DNA of 64,000 bases from an uncultured Elusimicrobiales bacterium (GCA_944324675.1 CALUXE010000001.1:132694-196693); one strand, 5' to 3'; positions 16,170 through 25,712 are shown, counted from the stretch's first letter. Made by a program: numbers and translations. Notes: a model not told the origin generated them from the letters alone.

Positions 16170-19100
16170 CTACTTTATCGTATACTCGCTTTGGGCGGTG
16201 CGGCCGTATACCTCCGGCCAATACATCGCGTTGACCCAAGCGGGCGGCACCTTAAACGCCCCTGAAGTCGAGGCCGTAACCGTATACTTAAACTTATATA
16301 CGCCCTGCGGCATATAATCGGCGAAAGCGACGATGCTGTCGTCGTAAATCTCGCGCCTGATAAACGGATCGGCGCTTTGCTCTTCATCTTCGCCTCCAGG
16401 CTGGGGGAGGATGCCTTCCGTCGCTAAAGTTTCGTCCACGATTTCAAAACCCGCGGGCAGATAATCCTGCAAAGCCACGAAAGTCCTGTCCTGGTCGGTG
16501 GATACGGTTATGATTATCTCCGCCCGCTCGCCTGCTTTAAGGTCTTTTTTCCCGCCCAGCGGCTTTATCTCTTTAGATACCCTGAAGCCAGCCGACACCG
16601 CGCTCTTAAGAGACTGCGGATAATAGGACATTCCCAAGCTGTAATAGAGATTGCCCTCGCCCTCTTTGCCGACGTTTAACGCCGCTTCGCGTTTGTCTTT
16701 GAAGAATTCCTTAAAATTCTTCTCAAACACGCCCGATTCCTGCTTGCGGCCTTTAAACGAGACGTCGAAAATATTTTTACCGTCCTGTTTTAAGAACGCT
16801 TTGAAATCCGGCTCTTGGCTTTCGTTCTTGCGGTAATAGGCGTTATAAGCCCTTATCGCGGCGGCATTGTTTAAAGTATTTCCGAAGCTGCCGTCCTCCC
16901 TCAAAGAAGAATTAAGATACGCAACCGCCTTGTAATCCTGCGGGAACGGCGCGTTTGTAGAGAGCAAAGCCTCCAAAGCCAAGGCCGTAGCTCTTATATC
17001 GGAAGTATAGAGCCAGGAATAAGCCTTCGGCGCCTGGAAGTATACGCCCCGCTCGGATACTCTGCCGTAGTTCATAATATCGGCGTAAAGCGCTTTGTAG
17101 GCGCTATCCTGCTTCAATATATACGCCGCCTTAAACAGATATATTTTGGCTTCCAGATCTAGGTTCTGGTTCTGGGCGTATACATTGCTGAAATGGCCGC
17201 CAGCGTTCGCGCCGCTTAAAGCCAAAGCGTAAACGGCGTAAGCGCGCAAAGTGCCGCTTTCCGAAGAACCGTAAGAGTAGGCAGATTTTTGGCTGCCCGA
17301 CAAATATTGATTAAGCCATGCCGCGGCTTTGTTTATAAGATCCTCGTCAACTTTAAACCCGTTTTCTTTGGCCGAAACCAATACGTCCACCGCGTAAGCC
17401 GTAACGAAAGGATCGGCCGAAAGCACATAAGGCCAATACGAGAAGCCGCCCGAAGCCGTCTGATAAGACACCAAAGCGTCCATAATATCGGTAACTTTTT
17501 GGTTTATTTCTTCGGCGGAGGCTATTTTGAACAAAGTCAAAATATCTTTGCCTGAAGTGTACAAAAGCAACTTTGAAAGGCGCTGTTCAAGGCAATCGTA
17601 AGGATAGTCTTTAAGGTATCTGGCCGCGCCCTGCGCGTTCAACAATACGCTTGAAGAGAACACCGCCCTTACGAAATTCTGCGAGTCCACCAGCGTATTG
17701 CTCGGCAACTGCAGTTTTTGAGTTTGCTCGCCTTGAGTCATATCGGAAGTATACGCGCTTTCCATACGCGAAATTTGTTTGACCGGGAGCGTCACCTCAA
17801 GCCCGTCATTATCCTTGGAAGAAGCCGCCTTAAACCCGAACACGGCCTTTTCGCCCGCACCCGCGAGGCACTGCCCTTCCACTTTAACGCTGCCGCCCGC
17901 GCCGATTTCCACTGTCTTGGGCGCGTCGGAGAGCAGGCTGACGGCGCCGGAAACTTTCATCTCCGTTTCCACCTTCAAAGCGTCCTTATCGGTATAGTTA
18001 TACACTATAAAACCGCAGGCGAATTTATCACCCTGTCTGGCAAAACGCGGCAGGAACGGTTTTATCATCAAAGGTTTTGAAACCTCTATCGAACTCTGGG
18101 CTTTACCGAATTGATCTTTAGTCGATGATACTGCCATAAGCCTGAATTTGGTCAAATTGTCAGGAGCCTTAAAACTTATCTCCCCGTTGCCCGCCTCGTT
18201 GGTCTGCAAAGAGGACGTAAACAAAGGCGTAAAGACAAAATTGCTCCTCAAATCCACGCCGCCAAGCTTGCTGTCTGAGCCGCCGCCGCCCCTGTTCTCG
18301 CCTTTCTGGCCGAAACTTCTCTGCCCGATTATGAACAGCCTGTTGTCGGACGTTTCCACCGCCAAAGGCCGCTTGGAATAGAAGTAGTCGAACGGATTGG
18401 GCGTATCGTATCCGCTTAAGGCGAGCATGGCCTCGTCCACCGCGAACACCGTTACGGAAGCGGGCATACCCTTGCCTTTATAATCCTCCGTTCTGACGGT
18501 CAAATTGACCGTTTGGCCGGGGCGGTATTCCGAGCGTTCCGGCGTAATATATGTTTTAAGCTTAAATTCTTTGGGCGGTACGTTCAATACGGCATAGCCG
18601 AATTTGGCCTGCGGCTTGGATAAATCCTCGCCGTCTTTGGCGTATTTTTGTTCCTCCGCTCTGCCCTGAACCAATACCACGCTGACAAAGGCGTTGGGGG
18701 CGTAATTTTCCCGCACCGGTATGCTCACCTTAGCCGCGCCGCCCTTTACCGTCTTTACGTAATGTTCCAATACGCCCTCGCGCTCTACCGTTATAAGGGC
18801 TTTGGCCTTTTTATAGGGCGACTTGATTAAAAGTTTCGCCTTGGATCCTATTTCATACTCGTCCTTGTCAAACGAAACGGAAAGCAAATCGTCGTCGGTT
18901 TGCTTCCAATAGGCGTCGCCCTCGGTAACGTAGAAGTAAAAATCGGTATAGTTTACGCGGCCCTGTTCATCCTGCGCTTTTAACGTAAGAATATAGCTGC
19001 CCGCCTTTTCAGGAACGAAACTCCACCGCGCTTTGCCGTCGGAGGCCGTTAAGGCAAAAGAGGATATGTCTTCCGATTTTTCCTCGCTTACCCATTCCAA

Positions 19101-21716
19101 CCTGCCCGCCACGCCCGTCTTGCGAACGCTGACGTACTCGCGCCTTCTCAAATTGCCCTGCAAAACCGCGCCCGCGCGAAGCTCGCCCGCCGAATTTACC
19201 GCGACTATATCAGCGGTAAAAGTCTTGCCGATTTCGCCCATATTGTCTTCGCTCTTGACTCCGATGAAAATATCCGCCGGCAATACGTTTACCGCCTTGC
19301 GCGCAAACAGCTGTTGGTTTTGCGGGCTTAATACTCCCGCCTGCACGTACAGAAGCCCAGCATAATTAATAGAAGGCATCGTAAAATCAAAGGTTTTGGA
19401 GCCTTTTTCGTCAAGCTCTATCTTGGATGAAAGCAAATCTTTCCCTTTTTCCGTAACCTCCTGCAAGAAAGAATAACTATCCCACCCTTTGGGAACATAG
19501 GCCGAAGCTATAAGATTAAACGATAAATCCACCGGCGCCCCGCCCAAGGCGCCGCCGAACATATACCTCGCCCCGATTGAAAATACAGCCCGTTCGCCGG
19601 AATAATACAGCTTGGAAAGAGGCGTCAGGTTGACCTCAAACTCCGCCGGCTTTACGGCCTCTACCCTGAACGATATTCCTTCCGTCCAATCCCCGCTTTC
19701 CAAACTTACGTTCCAATACCCGCTGGGCGAAGATGACGGCAGATCGTATTCATAATATAAAGTGGAGTCTTTCTCGTTTAAGGACAACTCCTTATTCAAG
19801 ACTTCCTTGCCTCTGGCGTCGCTTATTCTTAAGCGCGCCTGTTTGATATCCGCGTAATCAAATACGCCTTCTTTGAGAGAGCGAAGTATCCCCTTTATAT
19901 ATACCTTTTCCCCTTGGCGGTATATGCCCCTGTCGGTAAAGATGAAAGCCTTGAGCGAACTCTGAGGAGGATTCCAATCGTAGTTCAAATTGAAACGCCA
20001 GGGCTGTATTCCCTCGTTAAATTCGTTGGAGACCACCGCCACGTCCTCGCCCCGCTTTACAAATACCCATAACCTCGGCGTGCGCCAAGAATCCTCGTTT
20101 ACGGGCTTAAGTTCCGTCCAGCCGGGCGCAATGGCTATGCCGCGCTTATCCGTAACGCCGCGCCATAATACCTTGTTGGTCAAATCGCGGATTTCGACTT
20201 CCGCATTCTTTAACTCTTTTCCTTCTTTTAAATCCGCCGCCCATATCAATATGTTTGAGGGCGAACTCTTGAAGTTTACCCCTATGTCCGTAACATTATC
20301 AAAAGCGCTCTGCCAGCATTCCTCGGAATAATAGTGCTTGTTTAATATCTGCGTAAAAACAAAACCGTATTTCTTGCCGTTTAAAGCGGGCTCCAAATTG
20401 ATAAAAGTGCTGACGGAAAGATTCTTCTCCAAATTCGGCGTGATTATATTGGAAAGGAAATCGCCTTTAAGTTCCCTCTTGCGGCACCAGGGCGCTTCGT
20501 CTTTATAAAAATCGATAAAATCTTCATAGGAAACATTCTGTTTTTCCACTTCTATGCCGCCGGCGTTTATCGCTTTTATCGGATAGCGTACGGGCAGATA
20601 GCTTTCCAATACGCCAAAACCGCCTTTGAAATCTATTTTGGGGCAATAGCCTTCATTTGACCAAGTAAAAGTTACATCCTTGCCCAAAGTATTGCCGAAT
20701 ATGTCACGCAAATTCTTGCTTAAAGTTACCTTATAGCTTTGCCCCGCTTTAAATTCAAGCCCGCAAAGCTCAACCCTGTAAACCTGCGTATTGCCCCCTT
20801 TTTCGCTCTGTACCGTTCTGGACCAGCCGCTGCTGTCGGGATCGCACGGAGTATAACTTAAAGGAGGATCAAAAGTTATGTTCTTTGCTATCTCGCCCGC
20901 CGTTACGGGATTGCTGAAATCCAAGGAGGGCGAAAACGGCAGACACTGCGCCTGCGGCTCGCCAGCCAAAGCCAAAGGGCCGTAAGTATAGAACTTTATC
21001 GTTTTGTCGGCCGACATACCCAATGCGCCGACTTTGGCCAAAAGACCCTTCTTCAAAACCAAATTGTATTCTTTGCCTTCCTCAAGGTTTACGGCAGGCT
21101 CAAAAACGTATACGCTTTCTTTGTTAAAACCGGAATATTGAAATTCTTTATTATAAAGTTCGTCGTCAATTTTGCTTATTTTTAAAGGAACGGACACATT
21201 GCCCTGCATAAGTTTGGCGTAAGAATAAATACGCCTTAAATCCAGTTCCATATTGAACGCTACCATTATCTTAGGCCTTAGCGAAAGCCATCTCTCGCCG
21301 TCGTAAGGACGGCTTGCGCGCACCGCCGGGCGGGCCGTTTCGAACGACCAGCTGTACGCTTTGGAAAGTTTGCTGCCGTCTACGCCGCTCTTAAAACCGG
21401 CAGGCAGGGTTACGGTATATTTCGTCGCGGTGGCAAGCGGTTTTGACGGAGTGAAAGTTAAAGTCTGCGTGCCGACCCATCGGCAGGTTCCTTCAACCGA
21501 GGGGCTTATTTTTATGGGACAATTATCGCTCTCCTGCTGATTATCCCCGCTTAAAGAAGCGGCGGGCCTGTCAAACGTTACCGATATTACCCCATCGGTC
21601 AGCTGTTCGTTTAACTGACCCATCGGTCGTTTTGATATTACGTTAAGCCCCGCACTGTACGCGTTTGCCGCAAATAAAATAAATCCCAATAACAGAAAAG
21701 TAAACGGCCTTTTCAT
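16170..21716 (-). CDS. yfhM: Bacterial alpha-2-macroglobulin (YfhM type)
   Basis: The protein has about 1848 residues. A signal peptide (FLLLGFILFAANAYSA) is followed by repeated MG-type beta domains, a bait-region/MG core with YRPGQTVNLTV, and the thioester motif CLEQ (Cys about residue 1375) in the alpha-helical TED domain. A C-terminal receptor-binding-like domain (LQDYLPAGFEIVDE) completes it. Bacterial A2Ms trap proteases and are thought to protect the envelope together with PBP1C, which repairs damage. No lipobox cysteine follows the signal peptide, so this form is probably soluble in the periplasm, unlike the E. coli lipoprotein. I chose the ATG at 21716 because GGAGG lies 7 bases upstream. 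Confidence 0.94.
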   Translation of the reverse strand: MKRPFTFLLLGFILFAANAYSAGLNVISKRPMGQLNEQLTDGVISVTFDRPAASLSGDNQQESDNCPIKISPSVEGTCRWVGTQTLTFTPSKPLATATKYTVTLPAGFKSGVDGSKLSKAYSWSFETARPAVRASRPYDGERWLSLRPKIMVAFNMELDLRRIYSYAKLMQGNVSVPLKISKIDDELYNKEFQYSGFNKESVYVFEPAVNLEEGKEYNLVLKKGLLAKVGALGMSADKTIKFYTYGPLALAGEPQAQCLPFSPSLDFSNPVTAGEIAKNITFDPPLSYTPCDPDSSGWSRTVQSEKGGNTQVYRVELCGLEFKAGQSYKVTLSKNLRDIFGNTLGKDVTFTWSNEGYCPKIDFKGGFGVLESYLPVRYPIKAINAGGIEVEKQNVSYEDFIDFYKDEAPWCRKRELKGDFLSNIITPNLEKNLSVSTFINLEPALNGKKYGFVFTQILNKHYYSEECWQSAFDNVTDIGVNFKSSPSNILIWAADLKEGKELKNAEVEIRDLTNKVLWRGVTDKRGIAIAPGWTELKPVNEDSWRTPRLWVFVKRGEDVAVVSNEFNEGIQPWRFNLNYDWNPPQSSLKAFIFTDRGIYRQGEKVYIKGILRSLKEGVFDYADIKQARLRISDARGKEVLNKELSLNEKDSTLYYEYDLPSSSPSGYWNVSLESGDWTEGISFRVEAVKPAEFEVNLTPLSKLYYSGERAVFSIGARYMFGGALGGAPVDLSFNLIASAYVPKGWDSYSFLQEVTEKGKDLLSSKIELDEKGSKTFDFTMPSINYAGLLYVQAGVLSPQNQQLFARKAVNVLPADIFIGVKSEDNMGEIGKTFTADIVAVNSAGELRAGAVLQGNLRRREYVSVRKTGVAGRLEWVSEEKSEDISSFALTASDGKARWSFVPEKAGSYILTLKAQDEQGRVNYTDFYFYVTEGDAYWKQTDDDLLSVSFDKDEYEIGSKAKLLIKSPYKKAKALITVEREGVLEHYVKTVKGGAAKVSIPVRENYAPNAFVSVVLVQGRAEEQKYAKDGEDLSKPQAKFGYAVLNVPPKEFKLKTYITPERSEYRPGQTVNLTVRTEDYKGKGMPASVTVFAVDEAMLALSGYDTPNPFDYFYSKRPLAVETSDNRLFIIGQRSFGQKGENRGGGGSDSKLGGVDLRSNFVFTPLFTSSLQTNEAGNGEISFKAPDNLTKFRLMAVSSTKDQFGKAQSSIEVSKPLMIKPFLPRFARQGDKFACGFIVYNYTDKDALKVETEMKVSGAVSLLSDAPKTVEIGAGGSVKVEGQCLAGAGEKAVFGFKAASSKDNDGLEVTLPVKQISRMESAYTSDMTQGEQTQKLQLPSNTLVDSQNFVRAVFSSSVLLNAQGAARYLKDYPYDCLEQRLSKLLLYTSGKDILTLFKIASAEEINQKVTDIMDALVSYQTASGGFSYWPYVLSADPFVTAYAVDVLVSAKENGFKVDEDLINKAAAWLNQYLSGSQKSAYSYGSSESGTLRAYAVYALALSGANAGGHFSNVYAQNQNLDLEAKIYLFKAAYILKQDSAYKALYADIMNYGRVSERGVYFQAPKAYSWLYTSDIRATALALEALLSTNAPFPQDYKAVAYLNSSLREDGSFGNTLNNAAAIRAYNAYYRKNESQEPDFKAFLKQDGKNIFDVSFKGRKQESGVFEKNFKEFFKDKREAALNVGKEGEGNLYYSLGMSYYPQSLKSAVSAGFRVSKEIKPLGGKKDLKAGERAEIIITVSTDQDRTFVALQDYLPAGFEIVDETLATEGILPQPGGEDEEQSADPFIRREIYDDSIVAFADYMPQGVYKFKYTVTASTSGAFKVPPAWVNAMYWPEVYGRTAQSEYTIK

Positions 21717-21781
21717 AAAATAACCTCCGCTAAGTTTGCTATACTTATTATATAGGTAATATATCATTTTAGGGAGGATTT

Positions 21782-22642
21782 ATGTTGCTTGGTCCGATAA
21801 AAGCGTTGTACAATATGAAATTCTATTTGGAAAGCTTGGGGAAATCCGCTTGGAGAGCCTTCTTCTTTGTGGTTTATATATTCATAATAACTATTCTCTT
21901 GACTTCGTTCTTCTCCCTTCTCTTTATGGGACCGACCATAGCCCGAACCGTGGATACCATGATGGATTATTTGCCGGAAATGAAAATTACCAACGGCATA
22001 GTTGAGGCAAACGACAATAAGCCCCTGACTATAACCCCCGAAACCCTTGGAGGCTACAATATAGTTTTTGACACCGGCAGAACAGAACCGGTATATCCGA
22101 CCGAAATGAGAACTTCGGGAACATTACTCTTAATAACCGCCGACAAAGTTTACTTTTCCTTACAGGACCGCTTCCAAGAATCGCAGATTCCGGCCGATTT
22201 AAACGCCAATTTGGACCGCAAAGCCTTAAACGCCGCAAAAGAACCCGTCGCCAATATGGCCATGGGCGTAATACTCGCTTTTATGCTGCTGGCGCAGATC
22301 TTCAGAATGCCATTCATGCTGCTTTTGGCTTTTGTGGTGGTGCTTGTCTTGGGCAGAACTATGCGCGTGCCGACGAAAAGCGGCGACAACTTCAAAATCG
22401 CCTGCTATATCCAAGCGCCCGCCCTGCTTATCTATTTGATAAGCTACTTTACGCCTATTCCAGGCTTTTTGGTCGGCTTCGCCTATTTGGCGGTATTCGT
22501 AATATACGGCCAAATCATCTTTAACGCCAAAAGACTGCAGGATCTGCCCGAAGAACCGGAGCAAGCCTTGCCGGAAAACACCGAAAACAATGAGGAACAA
22601 TCCTCTTCGGACGAAGGAAAAAATGATTCTGAGAATAATTAG
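21782..22642 (+). CDS. DUF1189-like integral membrane protein
   Basis: The 286-residue membrane protein has one N-terminal membrane segment near residues 25-50. An extracytoplasmic domain of about 100 residues contains FDTGRTEPV. Three or four membrane segments (about residues 155-245) and an acidic Glu/Asn/Ser-rich tail follow. The layout of hydrophobic ends around an extracellular loop with an IxDTG-like strand resembles DUF1189 proteins, whose function is unknown. GGAGG lies 4 bases before the ATG. Its last 20 bp overlap queD, so it heads the queuosine/folate operon, although a metabolic link is not evident. Confidence 0.75.
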   Translation: MLLGPIKALYNMKFYLESLGKSAWRAFFFVVYIFIITILLTSFFSLLFMGPTIARTVDTMMDYLPEMKITNGIVEANDNKPLTITPETLGGYNIVFDTGRTEPVYPTEMRTSGTLLLITADKVYFSLQDRFQESQIPADLNANLDRKALNAAKEPVANMAMGVILAFMLLAQIFRMPFMLLLAFVVVLVLGRTMRVPTKSGDNFKIACYIQAPALLIYLISYFTPIPGFLVGFAYLAVFVIYGQIIFNAKRLQDLPEEPEQALPENTENNEEQSSSDEGKNDSENN

Positions 22643-22970
22643 AAAGTTCAGCTCGGCGCATCGCCTTCCCCATTATCAAGGCGATTGCGCCAACCTGCAC
22701 GGCCACACCTGGAAAGCGGTATTCGAAATAGAAGGGCCCGTACAAACAGACGGTATGGTATACGATTTTAAACTGCTCAAGCCTATGCTTGATTCCGTTT
22801 TGCCGGACCATAAATTCTTAAACGATTTCTTCCCCAACCCCACGGCGGAAAATCTTTGCCAAGCCATTTTCGACAAAACCGCAAAAATGCTTCAAGAAAA
22901 AGGCCTGACATTAAAAACCTTGGAAATATGGGAAAACGAGGACTGCGCAAGTGTCGTCAGAGTGCCTTAA
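22623..22970 (+). CDS. queD: 6-carboxy-5,6,7,8-tetrahydropterin synthase
   Basis: The 115-residue member of the PTPS/QueD fold has the zinc histidines in SSAHRLPH and HGH. The catalytic cysteine is in CANLHGH, giving the CxxxHGH pattern of QueD. PTAENL and the terminal WENEDCA glutamate also match the family. It converts dihydroneopterin triphosphate (made by FolE, two genes downstream) to carboxytetrahydropterin, the second step to queuosine. I start it at the ATG at 22623 behind AAGGA, overlapping the previous gene by 20 bp. Confidence 0.93.
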   Translation: MILRIIRKFSSAHRLPHYQGDCANLHGHTWKAVFEIEGPVQTDGMVYDFKLLKPMLDSVLPDHKFLNDFFPNPTAENLCQAIFDKTAKMLQEKGLTLKTLEIWENEDCASVVRVP

Positions 22971-23547
22971 CATTAACGAAATTTTCTACTCCATACAAGG
23001 CGAAGGCCTCTACACCGGCTGCGCCGCCGTTTTTGTGCGCCTTGCCGGCTGTACAATGGGGTGCAGCTGGTGCGATACAAAATACGCCGCGCAGACAAAT
23101 ATGCGCCTGGCACCGCAGTCGATTTTAGACGAAATCAAAAAATACAACTGCCCCAGAATAGTCATCACTGGCGGAGAACCGTGCGAACAGCAAATAACCC
23201 CGCTTTTGGATTTACTTCATTCAAATGGATTTGAAATACATATTGAAACGAACGGCTCAATCAATATCAATACTCAAAAAGTAAAATGCCTAACCGTTTC
23301 GCCAAAAAGAAATCCGCACCCGGAAATGCTTAAAAAAGCCGACGCGATAAAATGCGTAATAGACGATAATCCGCAAAGCTCCAGCCAAGCGCTTGATTAT
23401 CAGAAATATCTTAAAAACGGCGCAACGCTTTTTATTCAGCCCGAAGGAAACAAAAAGGAGAATCTTATAAAATGCCTAGAACTAATAAAACAAAATCCGC
23501 AAATAAGGTTAAGCGTGCAACTTCACAAACTAATAGACGTAAAATAA
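22951..23547 (+). CDS. queE: 7-carboxy-7-deazaguanine synthase (radical SAM)
   Basis: The 198-residue radical SAM enzyme carries the cluster-binding motif CTMGCSWCD (Cx3Cx2C), preceded by the QueE substrate signature YSIQGEGLYTG. ITGGEP is the SAM-binding strand. It performs the ring contraction of QueD's product to 7-carboxy-7-deazaguanine. Start is GTG, overlapping queD by 20 bp, with GAGG 9 bases upstream. Its 3' end overlaps folE by 76 bp, unusually deep. QueC and QueF are not in this window. Confidence 0.95.
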   Translation: MSSECLNINEIFYSIQGEGLYTGCAAVFVRLAGCTMGCSWCDTKYAAQTNMRLAPQSILDEIKKYNCPRIVITGGEPCEQQITPLLDLLHSNGFEIHIETNGSININTQKVKCLTVSPKRNPHPEMLKKADAIKCVIDDNPQSSSQALDYQKYLKNGATLFIQPEGNKKENLIKCLELIKQNPQIRLSVQLHKLIDVK

Positions 23548-24098
23548 GCGAAGAGGAAATAAGCCAAAGCATTAAAAATATGCTAGCCTACATCGGCGAC
23601 GACCCCGAGCGCGAAGGCCTTAAGGAAACCCCAAAACGCATTATAAAAAGCTGGGGCAAACTCTTTAGCGGATACAACCAAAAGCCCGAAAGCGTCTTGA
23701 AAACTTTCACCGAAGGTTCCTGCGATGAAATGGTAATCCTTAAGAACATAGAGTTTTACAGCACCTGCGAACACCATTTCCTGCCCTTCTTCGGAACCAT
23801 CAGCATAGGATACCTGCCCAATAAGAGAGTTTTGGGCATTTCCAAATTAGCGCGCCTTGTAGAGATTTACTCCAGAAGGCTGCAAATACAGGAAAAGCTC
23901 GTCGCGCAAATTGCCGACAGCCTTATGGAACACCTCCACCCGCTGGGAGTTATGGTCGTATGCAAAGCAAAACACATGTGCATCTGCGCCAGAGGCGTGG
24001 AAAAAAATCAGGCCGAAATGATTACCAGTGCACTCAGAGGCGCTTTCAACAAGCCTGAAGTCCGCCAGGAATTTTTGCAGTTCGTACAAAATGTCTGA
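23472..24098 (+). CDS. folE: GTP cyclohydrolase I
   Basis: The 208-residue enzyme converts GTP to 7,8-dihydroneopterin triphosphate, the branch point for folate and queuosine. Conserved elements are DDPEREGLKETPKR, the zinc-binding STCEHHFLPF, GYLPNKRVLGISKLAR and the second zinc cysteine in MCICARG. The basic N-terminal tail (about residues 1-24) is encoded entirely within the end of queE. No in-frame ATG lies between it and the conserved core, so the long overlap appears genuine. A GGAG lies 11 bases upstream of the ATG. It is coupled to folP by an 8-bp overlap. Confidence 0.95.
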   Translation: MPRTNKTKSANKVKRATSQTNRRKISEEEISQSIKNMLAYIGDDPEREGLKETPKRIIKSWGKLFSGYNQKPESVLKTFTEGSCDEMVILKNIEFYSTCEHHFLPFFGTISIGYLPNKRVLGISKLARLVEIYSRRLQIQEKLVAQIADSLMEHLHPLGVMVVCKAKHMCICARGVEKNQAEMITSALRGAFNKPEVRQEFLQFVQNV

Positions 24099-24864
24099 AA
24101 CTAAAAAGCCCTTAATTATGGGCATACTTAACGTTACGCCCGATTCCTTCTTTGACGGCGGCAGATATGCGGATTTGACCGCGGCTCTCGCTCGGGCCGA
24201 ACAAATCCTGCAAGAAGGCGCCGACATCTTGGATATCGGCGGGGAATCCACCCGCCCCGGCGCCGCCAAAGTACAAAGCGCGGAGGAAACAAAACGCGTA
24301 CTGCCGGCGATAAGAGAAATCAAAAAACATTTCCCAAACGCCGTTATATCCGTAGATACTTACCACTATGAAACGGCCCTCGCCGCCTTGCGGGAAGGCG
24401 CCCAAATAATAAACGACATCAGCGGCCTTAAAGATTTGCGCCTGGCCGATTTGGCCGCCAAATATGGCGCGAAACTGGTAATAATGCATATAAAGGGTAT
24501 GCCAGATACTATGCAAAACTTCTGCGACTACAAAGATATCTTTAAGGAAATTACGGAATTTTTTGAGCAAAAAATCCCCCTCGCACAAGAGCGCGGCGTA
24601 AACAAAGAAAACATAATATTGGATATCGGCTTGGGGTTTGCAAAAACAAGAGAGCAAAATTGGCTTCTATTGGAAAATATTTCCCGTTTTGGGGAGTTGG
24701 GCTTTCCTCTGCTTATAGGGGCCTCGCGCAAATCCTTTACCGACAAAACCCTTGAAGCCTCTTTAAAATGCGCCGTAATGGCCGCGAGGCAAGGCGCAGC
24801 ATACCTAAGAGTACACGACGTAAAAGAAACGCTTTCAGCTTTGGAGGCAGCTTATGCCAAATAA
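24091..24864 (+). CDS. folP: Dihydropteroate synthase
   Basis: The 257-residue TIM-barrel enzyme condenses hydroxymethyl-dihydropterin pyrophosphate with p-aminobenzoate and is the sulfonamide target. It carries both family signatures: ILNVTPDSFFDGG near the N-terminus and DIGGESTRPGA. SVDTYHYE, NDISGL, DIGLGFAKT and the C-terminal RVHDV also match. I start it at the ATG at 24091, overlapping the folE stop by 8 bp. It is slightly shorter than usual DHPS. Confidence 0.95.
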   Translation: MSETKKPLIMGILNVTPDSFFDGGRYADLTAALARAEQILQEGADILDIGGESTRPGAAKVQSAEETKRVLPAIREIKKHFPNAVISVDTYHYETALAALREGAQIINDISGLKDLRLADLAAKYGAKLVIMHIKGMPDTMQNFCDYKDIFKEITEFFEQKIPLAQERGVNKENIILDIGLGFAKTREQNWLLLENISRFGELGFPLLIGASRKSFTDKTLEASLKCAVMAARQGAAYLRVHDVKETLSALEAAYAK

Positions 24865-25204
24865 AGTTTTTTCCATAACGGTAAGCTCGGCTTTCGGCGC
24901 TTTTCACTCCCACGACAAAACACTTAGCGAGCCGCCTCACCGCCACGATTTTAAATATGATATAACCCTCCGCGCCCCCCTCAACGAGGAAGGTTATATA
25001 GAAGACTTCCGAAAAGTGGAAGATCTGCTCAAAAAAATAAACGTAAAACTTGAAGGCCGCAGCCTAAACGAAATTCTGCCCCTTCCCACAACGGAAAATT
25101 TGGCCTATTATATATTTAGGGAAGTAAAGAAAGTTTTCCCTTCGGCCGTAAAAATAACGCTTAGGGAAAAGGAAAATTATTCGGCCTCTTATGAAGAATC
25201 ATAA
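24854..25204 (+). CDS. PTPS-III-like pterin enzyme, probable FolB substitute
   Basis: This second PTPS-fold protein of the operon has 116 residues. The fold markers are PTTENLAYYI and a terminal glutamate strand (TLREKENYSASY). Where QueD has the catalytic cysteine in CxxxHGH, this protein reads EPPHRH, an ExxHxH pattern. In the literature PTPS-III enzymes have glutamate replacing the cysteine and cleave the dihydroneopterin side chain, bypassing the aldolase FolB. The position between folP and folK, and the absence of folB here, fit that role. The first zinc histidine region is altered (AFHSH). The gene overlaps folP by 11 bp and folK by 14 bp. Confidence 0.82.
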   Translation: MPNKVFSITVSSAFGAFHSHDKTLSEPPHRHDFKYDITLRAPLNEEGYIEDFRKVEDLLKKINVKLEGRSLNEILPLPTTENLAYYIFREVKKVFPSAVKITLREKENYSASYEES

Positions 25205-25712
25205 AACCGTTTATATAGCTTTCGGGGCAAATAAAGGCGACGCTAAAGGAAATATCCTTAAAGCGCTGCAGGGCCTTTCCGCCTTTTGCCGCGTATGCCA
25301 AATCTCCCCGCTTTATTTAAGCAAGGCAGAAGGCTTTTTGGAGCAGGAAGATTTTACCAACGGCGCGCTTGAAGCTAAAACCGATTTATCGCCGATACAG
25401 CTGCTGGCATCGTTAAAGGAAATAGAAACACGCCTCGGCCGCCAAAAGAGCTTCCGCGACGCGCCGCGCGAAATAGATTTGGATATCATCTTTTACGATA
25501 ATGAAATCGTCACTTTCCCCCAACTGTATATCCCGCATCAGTCTTTCAGAAAAAGGGAATTCGTCCTGCTGCCGCTAAAACAAATCGCGCCAGATTTTAT
25601 AGATCCCGTATCGGGCAAAAGCATAGCCCTGCTTTATCAGGAGCTTATGACCGAGAAAAAGCAAAGTACGGTAAGAAAACTATCAGAAACTTTGGAGCTG
25701 GTGCTTTCTTGA
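25191..25712 (+). CDS. folK: 2-amino-4-hydroxy-6-hydroxymethyldihydropteridine pyrophosphokinase
   Basis: The 173-residue HPPK transfers pyrophosphate from ATP to hydroxymethyl-dihydropterin, making the FolP substrate. Diagnostic features are the N-terminal AFGANKGD, EIETRLGR and the signature REIDLDIIFY, which holds the metal-binding aspartates. IPHQSFRKREFVLLPL follows. It is the last gene of the operon and overlaps the PTPS-III gene by 14 bp. No clear terminator follows on the plus strand before the convergent histidine kinase. Confidence 0.95.
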   Translation: MKNHKTVYIAFGANKGDAKGNILKALQGLSAFCRVCQISPLYLSKAEGFLEQEDFTNGALEAKTDLSPIQLLASLKEIETRLGRQKSFRDAPREIDLDIIFYDNEIVTFPQLYIPHQSFRKREFVLLPLKQIAPDFIDPVSGKSIALLYQELMTEKKQSTVRKLSETLELVLS

